Source of the DNA: JAHCHG01 sp038251885
Lineage (GTDB): Bacteria > Acidobacteriota > Blastocatellia > Pyrinomonadales > Pyrinomonadaceae
Direction: 5' to 3'
Length of the DNA: 64,000 nucleotides
Assembly (NCBI GenBank): GCA_038251885.1
Contig: JBBSAX010000002.1
Span: forward strand, 1 to 64,000
The translations under genes were made by a program, and so were the position numbers. Position 1 is the stretch's first letter, and each line of letters starts with the position of its first letter. This document shows, one piece after another, positions 35,301 through 43,400 of this stretch. The notes under the pieces were generated by a model. That model was given only the letters and a program-made list of their open reading frames with translations, searched no databases and had not been told where the DNA came from.

Positions 35301-35700
35301 CAATGAAGTTGTTCCGACAGTAGAAAAGAAGTATTTTTCGACAATCAAAACCGGACGCGAAAACCGCGCTCTGCTCGGCGCGTCTTTGGGCGGAATTACG
35401 AGTTTTCACGCGGCAATAAATTATCCCGAAATATTCGGGCGCGTCGGCGGACAATCAAGTTCGTTTTGGGTTGATAATGAAAGAGTCGTAAAGGAATTGG
35501 AAACACTCGACGTAGCGAAAAATAAGTTCACATTCTACATTGACGACGGAACTCTGGAAGGCGTTGAAGATTCGCGCAAAGTCGTGAAACTGTTGAAAGA
35601 TAAAGGTGTTGACGTAACTTACAACGAAGCCGAAGCCGGACATAATTGGACGGCGTGGCGCGACAGATTGGCGGATGCGTTTATTGCCATTTGGAAATAA
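32335..35700 (+). CDS. GH15 glucoamylase fused to an E-set domain and a CE1/enterochelin-esterase-like domain
   Basis: About 1,121 residues from the ATG at 32335; a longer open frame upstream overlaps the previous gene and is not credible. A signal peptide ending in SINAQ is followed by a glucodextranase-like beta domain (about 25-290). The GH15 barrel follows, with acid Glu445 in ERWEER and base Glu677 in PEQIWD before TGSATPLAW. An E-set/CBM48-like domain comes next (VEIVGDFTGWKQCGLKL). The C-terminal alpha/beta-hydrolase has Ser1017 in GASLGG and His1103 in AGHNW. It should release glucose from alpha-glucan ends and remove an ester. The signal-peptide core is encoded by a decanucleotide repeat. 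Confidence 0.88.
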   Translation: MFSYKKLSVSICVYLWTIFLCFSINAQTLAPGAPGKDAQWATAGKQGVGTSANLESKVWFTLAQGVMTEVYYPDVTVANVHLLQFVVVNPKTKKVETEQDDALHEVKVLRPDSLTFQQINTAKSGEWKITKTYISNPDTSAVVMIDVQFESKIKDLNLYYYYDPSISNSGMGDIAYSRKDDAISYDGKIYSSLLISTGTEEKTNGFYQESDGIEQLKKNGKIINQYEEAKNGNVVQMAKVKNPKRFTVILSFANNVGGAFVLAVLSKQKGFAKSLAEYEKGWSDYVKTLPKVDEKYQAQFNMAAMILKAHEDKTKRGANIASLTIPWGGDKNANENTVGGYHLVWSRDLYQVATAFMALGDKAAAVRALDFLFDVQQKADGSFPQNSYLDGKPFWGSLQMDEVAFPLILAYQLERNDKATWENHVKRAADFIVKNGPTTPQERWEERSGYSPSTIAAEIAGLVCAAEIAKKNGDVESANLYLKTADEWQANIEKWTATTNGKYGDGNYYLRITQKGNPNAGDKIDLGNGAGMFDEREIVDAGFLELVRLGIKSPDDFLIQKSVKVIDEVIRVKTPNGDAFYRYNHDGYGEMDDGRRWNFDGKYTGKGRLWALLSGERGQYEIALNRKLTQIAIMQSGRRVSAKTGKAVENPKSEIINPSLRLDAMAKFANEGLMIPEQIWDSPNVPKNADKQFVPELKFGEGTGSATPLAWSMAQFIRLAVNLQAGRNLDTPDVVYTRYVLGKKAESNNQTSTTKTDECEKARSFLNNNRLLLTTESLNGSNFPTLWGKKGTNDSVMRFAYYESATEVEIVGDFTGWKQCGLKLKNPSSRTTNHKYIGLKFPNTARVEYKLIVDGKWINDPLNQNKVDNGVGGENSFFTMPDYKPTKWANKRNSDNYTTPILEIESKKFGKRSVQIFIPTEYFKRGVLRKLPVLYLQDGSEYEKRAEAIIILENLIEDKMVEPFMIVFINPQDRMKEYWANDDYADYIANEVVPTVEKKYFSTIKTGRENRALLGASLGGITSFHAAINYPEIFGRVGGQSSSFWVDNERVVKELETLDVAKNKFTFYIDDGTLEGVEDSRKVVKLLKDKGVDVTYNEAEAGHNWTAWRDRLADAFIAIWK
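32355..32384. repeat. Decanucleotide repeat within the glucoamylase signal-peptide coding region
   Basis: Three imperfect copies of a ten-base unit (ATCTGTGTCC, ATCTGTGTTT, ATCTGTGGAC) encode the residues SVSICVYLWT of the signal peptide. The same unit in inverted form makes the arms of the element at 62371-62508. Confidence 0.75.
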
Positions 35701-35740
35701 TCGGTGTAAAATTCTTTTCACGTTCTCAGGAGAAAATTAA

Positions 35741-36178
35741 ATGTCGGAAGAAAAATTAGACAGAATTGACCAAAGACTTACCGAACTTGTCGGAATAACC
35801 GGAAATCTAGTCACAACCGTCAGAGAACTCGTCGGAAAAGTCGAAGATAATACCGAGAGAATAACATCGCTTGAAGATCAGCAAAGAGTTATGTCGAAAG
35901 AAATTTCTATGATGTCAAAACAGATTTCTGCCGTAACTGAACAACAGAAAACAACTTCCGCGCAACTTGCCGATGTCGTGCGCGTCGTGATTAAAACCGA
36001 TCAGCGGGTTGAGGCGATGGATAGTCGAATGGAAGAAGGTTTTGAAGAACTTCACAATGAGTCGCGGATTGCCAACCGCAAAATTGATTGGGCGACAAAC
36101 ACTTCATTAGACGCGCAGAAGAGAGTCGAAGATTTGGAAAGCCGCGTTGCAAAAATTGAAGAAAAAATCTCGATATAA
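35741..36178 (+). CDS. Cytoplasmic coiled-coil protein of unknown function
   Basis: 145 residues, nearly all predicted heptad coiled coil with no signal peptide or membrane segment (LDRIDQRLTELVGITGN, NTERITSLEDQQRVMSKEIS, DLESRVAKIEEKI). A good ribosome-binding site (AGGAG) lies ten bases before the ATG. It stands between the glucoamylase gene and a terminator-like hairpin, after which genes run on the other strand. Function is not evident; such proteins are often called hypothetical coiled-coil proteins. Confidence 0.7.
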   Translation: MSEEKLDRIDQRLTELVGITGNLVTTVRELVGKVEDNTERITSLEDQQRVMSKEISMMSKQISAVTEQQKTTSAQLADVVRVVIKTDQRVEAMDSRMEEGFEELHNESRIANRKIDWATNTSLDAQKRVEDLESRVAKIEEKISI

Positions 36179-36195
36179 AATCAAAAAGAAAACTT

Positions 36196-36265
36196 GCCGC
36201 AAAAAAGCACAAAATTCGCAGAATATTTTAATATTACTTTTGTGAATTTTGTGCTTTTTTGCGGC
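36196..36265. terminator. Bidirectional terminator-like inverted repeat
   Basis: GCCGCAAAAAAGCACAAAAT (from 36196) pairs with its complement ending at 36265, with 22 perfect base pairs and an AT-rich loop. It separates the plus-strand coiled-coil gene from the minus-strand transporter operon, so it may stop both. Confidence 0.65.
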
Positions 36266-36281
36266 TAAAATATTTTGATTT

Positions 36282-37436
36282 TTAGCTGTCTTTTTTGCCG
36301 ATCATATCCAGACCGACAGCGGCGACCAAGATTGCGCCTTTGATTAATTCCTGCATAAAATCTCTGACATTTAGAAGCGACATTCCATTATCTAAACTCG
36401 ACATAATCAACGCACCGAGACACGCGCCGAAAACAGTTCCGCGTCCGCCCATCAGACTCGTTCCGCCGATCACGCAGGCGGCGATTGCGTCTAATTCCTT
36501 CAAAGTTCCGGCATCGGGCGCGGCACTTCCGACTCGTGCGGTGAAAATTAAAGCCGCAATTCCGGTCAACGCGCCTAAGAACGCGAAAACTTTTAAGATA
36601 ACGAGTTTATTATTTATTCCAGAAAGTCTGGCGGCATCGGCATTTCCTCCGATGGCATAAATGTAGCGTCCGAAAGTTGTCGAATTTGTGATGAACGCGC
36701 CTAAAAGTGCAACCGCAATCAGTATCAACACAGGAATCGGAATTCCGGCGTAAGAGTTCATCACGAAGATGAAGGCGATGACCGCGATGACTTGCGGAAT
36801 CACTTTAAGCATTTCACTGCTGTAATTTGCTTTGCCCAAACCGTAGGTTTCTTGTGCTTTGGCGCGTGAAAATGCCAGCCAAATAATTGCGGCAATTGCC
36901 AACGCCGCCAAACCCCAACCGAGCATCGGTTCGATATATTGCTGACCGATTGCCTTGAATGCGGGATCGGCAATCGGAATAGTTTCGGATTGACTTATTC
37001 CTTTGATCGCGCCGCGCCACGCCAGTAAACCGCCGAGTGTGACGATAAAAGCCGGAATTTTTAAGTATGCCGTCAACGCGCCTTGGAAAACGCCGATCAA
37101 AACCCCAATGGCAATTGCGGCGAGAATTGCCGCCGGCAGTCCGTAACCCCAATTTGTCAAAACGATTGCCGCAACACCGCCAGCCAGACCGAGAACCGAT
37201 CCGACCGATAAATCAATATTGCCGGAAATGATGACCATCAACATACCGACGGCTAAAATGCCCGTAACGGAAGTTTGCAGCGACAGGTTCGATAAATTTC
37301 GATAACTCAAGAATGTCGAATCGGTCGCCCAATGAAAATAAAGCCAGATCACGGTCAACGCGCCGATCATCGTGTAAGCGCGTAATGCCGAGGTTTGAAG
37401 TTTAAATCCTGATTCAGTTTTTGCTTCTTCTGTCAT
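36282..37436 (-). CDS. xylH: Sugar ABC transporter permease (XylH type)
   Basis: 384 residues with about ten membrane segments, including LSLQTSVTGILAVGMLMVII, SVGSVLGLAGGVAAI and the C-terminal run near KGAILVAAVGLDM. GNIDLSVGSVLGL and IPAFIVTLGGLLAWRG are typical of monosaccharide (carbohydrate uptake transporter-2) permeases, and the extra length matches XylH. GAGGG lies just before the ATG. It is the last gene of a minus-strand operon that begins with the GH3-GH144 fusion. Family members import xylose, glucose and similar sugars; the context favours glucose, but this is inference. Confidence 0.9.
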   Translation of the reverse strand: MTEEAKTESGFKLQTSALRAYTMIGALTVIWLYFHWATDSTFLSYRNLSNLSLQTSVTGILAVGMLMVIISGNIDLSVGSVLGLAGGVAAIVLTNWGYGLPAAILAAIAIGVLIGVFQGALTAYLKIPAFIVTLGGLLAWRGAIKGISQSETIPIADPAFKAIGQQYIEPMLGWGLAALAIAAIIWLAFSRAKAQETYGLGKANYSSEMLKVIPQVIAVIAFIFVMNSYAGIPIPVLILIAVALLGAFITNSTTFGRYIYAIGGNADAARLSGINNKLVILKVFAFLGALTGIAALIFTARVGSAAPDAGTLKELDAIAACVIGGTSLMGGRGTVFGACLGALIMSSLDNGMSLLNVRDFMQELIKGAILVAAVGLDMIGKKDS

Positions 37437-37474
37437 TTTTCCCTCTATATTAAATTAATAAATCTTTGAGCCTC

Positions 37475-37596
37475 GAGCGCAGGCATCTTGCCTGCAATGA
37501 GCGCAATAGCGCGAAAATTTTGATTAATTCCAAATTGTTTCTGATTGAGGATAGTTTGTTTGCTTCCGCAAACGTGCAGGCAAGATGCCTGCGCTC
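37475..37596. repeat. REPIN-like element, GAGCGCAGG family, in the xylG-xylH gap
   Basis: Perfect 22-base inverted arms at 37475-37496 and 37575-37596 contain the hairpin GCAGGCA-TCT-TGCCTGC. The element ends eight bases from the xylG stop codon. Related copies lie at 55091-55223 and 58575-58709 with different but still complementary stem bases. Confidence 0.88.
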
Positions 37597-37604
37597 CCTA
37601 CAAA

Positions 37605-39146
37605 CTAATTCCCGGTTGCTGCTGCCATAACCTTTTCGGGCGTGGCTTCGGTTTTTGAAAATTCGCCGGTTAATTTACCTTCGTGCAAAACAATTACGCG
37701 GTCTGATAATCCCAAGACTTCGGGTAATTCCGATGAAACCATCACGATTGCTAAACCTTCTTTCGCCAGTTTGTTGATTTCGGAATAAATTTCTTGTTTA
37801 GCACCGACATCAATTCCGCGCGTCGGTTCGTCTAAAAATAAAACTTTCGGATTCGTCAAAAGCCATTTTCCCAAAACGACTTTTTGCTGATTTCCGCCCG
37901 ATAGCGTTCCGGTAATCGTAATCGGTGAATTTGCTTTGACGTGCAAGGACTTCATCAAAGTTTGTGCCGCAACTGTTTCGCGGGAACGATTCGTCAGAAA
38001 TGCGCCGCTGATCTTTTTCAAACCGGCAAGCGTCATATTATTTAAAATCGTTTGATCTAAAATTAAACCGAATCGTTTGCGGTCTTCAGTGACAAAACCG
38101 ATTCCGTTCTTGATTGCATCAGCGGGTTTATTTATCGAAACTTCGCGCCCTTCGACAATAACTTCGCCCGAATGGTTTCCGTTCCACGCGCCGAAGATTG
38201 ACATCAGAAGTTCGCTTCGCCCCGCGCCCATCAAGCCGGAGATGCCGAGAACTTCGCCTTTTCTGACGTGAAAAGAAACATTGTCAACGAGTTTTTTAGT
38301 CGAAACGTCGGGATCGTAAGCGGTAATGTTTTTGACTTCCAAAGCGATTTCGCCAAAATCGTGGGTTGTTTCAGGGAAAATATCGCCAACCTCGCGTCCG
38401 ACCATCAAAGCGATTACTTTATTTTTATCGAGCGCAATCGTGCTTTCCGTGCCGACCGTTTTTCCGTCGCGCAAGACTGTGATGCGATCCGACATTGCAA
38501 AAACTTCGTCGAGTTTGTGCGAAATATAAATCATTCCCACACCGCGTTTTTTCAGATCGCGCAAAATGTCGAATAACGTTTCGACTTCGGACTCCGTTAA
38601 AGCCGCTGTCGGTTCATCAAGGACGAGGATTTTTGCGTCTTGCGAAAGTGCTTTGGCAATTTCGACTAATTGCTGTTGACCGATTCCGAGATTTCCGACC
38701 GGAGTTCGCGGATCTATCGGCAAATTCAAATCTTTCAGAAGTTTTGTTGCTTTATGATAAAGCTCCGACCAGTTGATAATGCCGAAACTCGAAGGCTCTT
38801 TGCCAAGAAAAATATTTTCACCGACGGTTAATTCTTTAACAAGTGAAAGTTCCTGAAAAATAATGGCAATTCCGGCATCTTCGGCTTCGCGGATCGTGCG
38901 AAACTGGTGTGTTTCGCCGTTTATCTTAATATCTCCGCCATATTCGCCGAATGGATAAACGCCGCTCAGGGTTTTCATTAAAGTAGATTTTCCCGCACCG
39001 TTTTCGCCGACAAGTGCGTGAAACTCGCCTTCAAAAAGATCGAATGTAACACCGTCCAGAGCTTTTACACCGGGAAATTCCTTAGTTATGGAAACCATCT
39101 CCAAGATCGGTTTTGATCTTTGCCCGTTGTCATTTGTCATTTGCAT
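37605..39146 (-). CDS. xylG: Sugar ABC transporter ATPase with two nucleotide-binding domains (XylG type)
   Basis: 513 residues with two fused ABC cassettes. The first has Walker A GENGAGKSTLMKT, signature LGIGQQQLVEIAK and Walker B ILVLDEPTAAL. The second has the usual degenerate Walker A region (GLMGAGRSELL), signature SGGNQQKVVLGKW and VLFLDEPTRGID. This arrangement and the length match the XylG/MglA family. It powers monosaccharide import together with the adjacent XylF and XylH proteins. The first residues (MQMTNDNGQ) are encoded by a seven-base repeat, so the start may be recent or lie slightly downstream. Confidence 0.92.
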   Translation of the reverse strand: MQMTNDNGQRSKPILEMVSITKEFPGVKALDGVTFDLFEGEFHALVGENGAGKSTLMKTLSGVYPFGEYGGDIKINGETHQFRTIREAEDAGIAIIFQELSLVKELTVGENIFLGKEPSSFGIINWSELYHKATKLLKDLNLPIDPRTPVGNLGIGQQQLVEIAKALSQDAKILVLDEPTAALTESEVETLFDILRDLKKRGVGMIYISHKLDEVFAMSDRITVLRDGKTVGTESTIALDKNKVIALMVGREVGDIFPETTHDFGEIALEVKNITAYDPDVSTKKLVDNVSFHVRKGEVLGISGLMGAGRSELLMSIFGAWNGNHSGEVIVEGREVSINKPADAIKNGIGFVTEDRKRFGLILDQTILNNMTLAGLKKISGAFLTNRSRETVAAQTLMKSLHVKANSPITITGTLSGGNQQKVVLGKWLLTNPKVLFLDEPTRGIDVGAKQEIYSEINKLAKEGLAIVMVSSELPEVLGLSDRVIVLHEGKLTGEFSKTEATPEKVMAAATGN

Positions 39147-39243
39147 AAAGATTCGAATTTTTAGAATTTGTCCACATCGTTTTTTTCAGCCGCAAATACA
39201 GCCAACGAAGTGAAAACGGACATTTTCAAAAAAGTTTTGTTAA

Positions 39244-39271
39244 TTTTCCATTATCCGTTTTCCATTTTTCA
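39244..39271. repeat. Heptanucleotide repeat (TTTTCCA) between xylF and xylG
   Basis: Seven-base units TTTTCCA, TTATCCG, TTTTCCA and TTTTTCA lie in phase directly before the end of xylF. Read on the other strand they match the GGAAAAC/GGATAAT units at 57701-57728. A second heptamer run (TTGTCAT twice, then TTGCATA) lies at 39127-39147, over the xylG start. Confidence 0.65.
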
Positions 39272-39273
39272 TT

Positions 39274-40356
39274 TTACTGTTTAGGTCTTTGATCTTCGGG
39301 GACATCTTTATAAACTTCATCGTAAGTCGCCCAACCGTCTTTGATTACCGTCGTCATTAAATTGTTCTTATCAACAACAATCGGCTCATACAAAACCGCC
39401 GAAACTTCCTTGGTCATCGAATCGGATTTGATCTTGTCTTTCGCATCAATCGCTTCGCCTTTTGCCAGTTTGATAGCCAATTCGACAGCACCGTAAGCAA
39501 GCGGCTGAATCGGTTTGTAAACTGTCATCGTTTGTGTTCCTTTCGCAATTCTTTGAAGCGCGGCAAGTTCGGCATCTTGTCCGGTAACGATTACTTTTCC
39601 GGTTAGACCTTGTGTCGCTAACGCTTGAATTGCGCCGCCGGCAGTTCCGTCATTCGATGCAACAACCGCAGCAATATCATTTTTGTTTTGAGTTAAAGCG
39701 TTTTCAACGATTTTCAAAGCCTCATCGGGTTTCCAGTCAGTTGCATGCTGTTCGGCAACGATTTTAATAGCACCGCTGTCAATTGCAGGTTTCAGAACTT
39801 CATTTTGCGAGCGTCGCATAATCATCGCATTGTTGTCGGTCGAAGCTCCATAAACCATTACAAAATTGCCTTTCGGCGCATTTTTTAAGGCATATTCCGC
39901 CTGCATTTTGCCGATCAGCGGAACTTGATGCGAAACATACAAATCAATGTTTTCAGAATTTATCAGACGATCATAAGAAATGACCGGCACATTTTGGTTT
40001 TTGGCTTTCTGCACCATCGAAGCGGCTTGCGTTGCATCGTGCGGCGCAATTACAAGAACATCAACGCCTTGTGTCAAAAGATTATCAACATCATTTGCCT
40101 GTTTATCGGATTTATTATCGGCGACAGTGATTAAACATTCGACCTGCAATTCCTTGCAATGCTGTTCAAAAAGATCGTGATCGCGTTTCCATCGTTCTTC
40201 TTTGAGCGTGTCCATCGCAAAACCGATTTTTATTTTTCGATTCGGATCTTTCGGTCCGGTAGTTGCCGGTCCTTGAGTATTCGGCGCACTGACGCAAGCC
40301 GACATAAAAATACTTGCTAAAACAAATAGTAATAGTAACTTAACTGTGTTTTTCAT
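39274..40356 (-). CDS. xylF: Sugar ABC transporter substrate-binding lipoprotein (XylF type)
   Basis: 360 residues. The signal peptide ends in a lipobox (FMSAC), so it is a lipid-anchored periplasmic-binding protein. The mature domain begins at KIKIGFAMDTLKEERWKRD and has the sugar-binding-protein segments VLVIAPHDATQAA, NVPVISYDRLI, VVASNDGTAGGAI and TGQDAELAALQRIAKG, all typical of D-xylose-binding XylF. It delivers a monosaccharide to XylH and XylG. It follows the GH3-GH144 gene by about 50 bases on the same strand, suggesting that it captures the sugar released by that enzyme. Confidence 0.9.
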   Translation of the reverse strand: MKNTVKLLLLFVLASIFMSACVSAPNTQGPATTGPKDPNRKIKIGFAMDTLKEERWKRDHDLFEQHCKELQVECLITVADNKSDKQANDVDNLLTQGVDVLVIAPHDATQAASMVQKAKNQNVPVISYDRLINSENIDLYVSHQVPLIGKMQAEYALKNAPKGNFVMVYGASTDNNAMIMRRSQNEVLKPAIDSGAIKIVAEQHATDWKPDEALKIVENALTQNKNDIAAVVASNDGTAGGAIQALATQGLTGKVIVTGQDAELAALQRIAKGTQTMTVYKPIQPLAYGAVELAIKLAKGEAIDAKDKIKSDSMTKEVSAVLYEPIVVDKNNLMTTVIKDGWATYDEVYKDVPEDQRPKQ

Positions 40357-40407
40357 AAATTTTTAGATGTTTGAAATTTAGACTTCTGCCTTATTATGCA
40401 ACAAAGT

Positions 40408-43400
40408 TTAATTTATGCCAATTTTAGAGAGCGCATTTCTCGGTTCGGCATTTTGCATAAACCAATACCAGACCTTTCCGCTGCGAAGATTTTCCGCACC
40501 TAACAGAGATATTCCCTGATCTATGCCGAGAACATCGCTGCCAACCCAGCCGTTGTGCGGATTGAAAACATCGGCAAAACCATATTTGCCATACACTTTA
40601 TTGCCGTATTTTTCTTTCATTTCCTTCAAAGTCGGGATTGCAATATCAGGCGTGAACATCAGCGAACCGGCAACCGCGTAAGGAACGACCGAACCATCCG
40701 TTCCATCATAACGCGGCGGTGCGCCCCACGCCAGATAACCTGTTTGACTATCCGAAGCTGACATTCCCCACATCATCGGAGAATATTTCGGAAAATCTTT
40801 GCTCAAAACATTTGCAAAAAATTGTTGTTGTGCGCGGGTGGCTTTAACTGAATTTTGATAATAATCAACAAACGGCGGACGACGTTCGCGCATATTTCGA
40901 AAATCAATCCAGGCATGTGAGTATTGATGAATAAAAAGCGGCGAAATTGCGGCTAAATATCTATAACCTTCATATTCCTGCCAATTTCTTTCCCACGCAT
41001 ACCATGAATTCGGCGAGATCGGATGAGTTTTCGAGCCGATTCCTAAAATATAAAGAATCATTTGTTCGCTATAATCTCCCCAGTCGCTTTTCAAAAAACC
41101 TTCTTCCGGTTTCCATCCGTGAGATAAAAGATACTGGTTATCGTCTTGCATCCATTTATAATCAACTCTGTCTGAAATTCTATCGGCAAGCGCAACTATT
41201 TCTTTATCATCTGCAAAACATTGCTTGACAGACAAAACTCCGCCGAGAAGCAGAGCCGTGTCAATCGAAGAAATTTCAGAGTTCCAACGCCTTTCGCCGG
41301 TTTCAAAATCCAGCCAATGATAAAACCAGCCGTTTTTATGAAATGCTTTATTGGCAAAAAAATCGAGCGCGTTTCTAGTTCTTTTCTTAATTTCATCTTT
41401 CGGATACCAGTTTCGATCTGCGGCTATGCAGTTTCCCGTCAATGTAAAACCCGAAGCTGCCAAACTTGCAATATTATGACTGCGATGACCTACTGGTTTG
41501 CGCGTTCCGTCCGCTCCGGCGCGGTCAAGCGTTAAACCGTTTGCCGGATTCGTTTGTTCCCACAGATACCCGAAACTGCGTTTTGAAACATCTTCGAGAA
41601 AAGCATCATCTTCGGGAGAAATTCGTGCCACCGGATTCGGATCGGTCGGCGCGGGTTGGACCGTATATCTGAGGTCGGACGAAGCATTCGGATTTCTCGG
41701 ATCAATAACTTCAAAAACGCTCTGCAAACCGTTATCCGAACTCGTTCCGACAAATACCTGAAATTCGCCGGGTTCGAGGACAGGTTTCAAATCTCTGCCC
41801 AAAAACTGCAAATCTTCCGGTTTGAGAGTGAATTCAACAGTTTGTTTTTGTCCGGCTTTTAATGTAATTCGTTTGAATCCGCGCAATTCTTTGACAGGAC
41901 GCGTTACCGATGCGGCAACATCGTGAATATACAATTGAACGACTTCATCGCCCGTCATTTTTCCGCTGTTGGTAATATCAACCGTAACTTTTACATTTTC
42001 CGTCGGTTTGATTTTTAACTTATCGAGCCGCAAATTATTCAGTTCAAATTTTGTATAACTCAAACCGTAACCGAACGGATAAAGCGGCGTATTCGGAAGG
42101 TCCAGATATTTCGATGTATATTTTTCGGTTTCTTTGACGGGGCGACCGGTATTTTTGTGATTGTAATAAATCGGAATTTGCCCGACCGACCGCGGAAATG
42201 TAACGGGAAGTTTGCCGCCCGGATTTGAATCACCGAACAAAGTATCAACAATCGCCGGACCAGCCATTGTGCCGGCAAACCAGGTTTCCAGAATTGCCGG
42301 AGAATTTTCTGCCAACCAATTGATCGTCAGCGGTCTGCCGTTTATTAACACAACAGCATAAGGTTTTCCGGTCGCGTGAATTTTTTGAATTAATTCGGTC
42401 TGCATTCCCGGCAAACTGATTTCAGAGCGTGAAGCGGCTTCTGCCGACATTGCGCCCGCTTCGCCGACTACAAGAATTGTAAAATCGGAATCCTTCGCCG
42501 CATCAACAGCCGCTTTGAAACCTTCATCTGTGTTGCAATAAGCGTCGCAGCCTTTTTCATAGCTAACCTTCATTTTCGGAAACTTCGATTTTAATGCTTC
42601 GAGAACTGTGATCGGATCGGTCGGTTGTCCGTCGCCCGTCCAGTTTCCGTTCATCTCGCTTTTATTGTTTGCCAGATCGCCGATGACCGTAACTTCCTTG
42701 ATCGTTTTACTTATCGGCAGAGTTTTATTTTCATTTTTTAATAAAACAAATGATTTCTCGGCGGAAAATTTTGCGTAATCACGGTTTGCTTGTTTGAAAA
42801 CTTCCACGCTTTCCAGTTTTTCATCGGCAAACGGTTTATCAAAAAGTCCGAGACGGAATTTGATTCTTAAAACGTGTCTAACGGCATCATCAATTGTTGC
42901 CATCGTAACTTTTTTGTCTTTGATAAGTTGTTCGCCGTATTTATTATAAAGGCGCGAAACCATTTCCATATCGGTTCCGGCGTTGAGTCCATACATCGCC
43001 GCCGCAGGTTCGTCCTTTGCCAAACCGTGAAACATCAGTTCCATTACAGCGGTATAATCACTGACCACCAAACCGTCAAATTTCCATTCCTTACGCAATA
43101 CGTCTTTTAGAATAAAAGGATTTCCCGTCGCCGGAACGCCGTCGAGATCGTTGAACGAAGTCATAAACGAGCCGACTCCGGCATCAATCGAAGCCTTGAA
43201 CGGCGGAAAGTAGATTTCGCGTAGAGCGCGTTCGGATAAATTTGTCGTATTATAATCGCGTCCGCCTTCCGCCGCTCCGTAACCGACCCAATGCTTTGCA
43301 GTTGCGAGAATTTTATCATTCGCGCTGTAATCCATTCCTTGAAAACCCCGAACTCGCGCAAAAGCGATTTTTGAACCCAAATATGTATCTTCGCCCGCGC

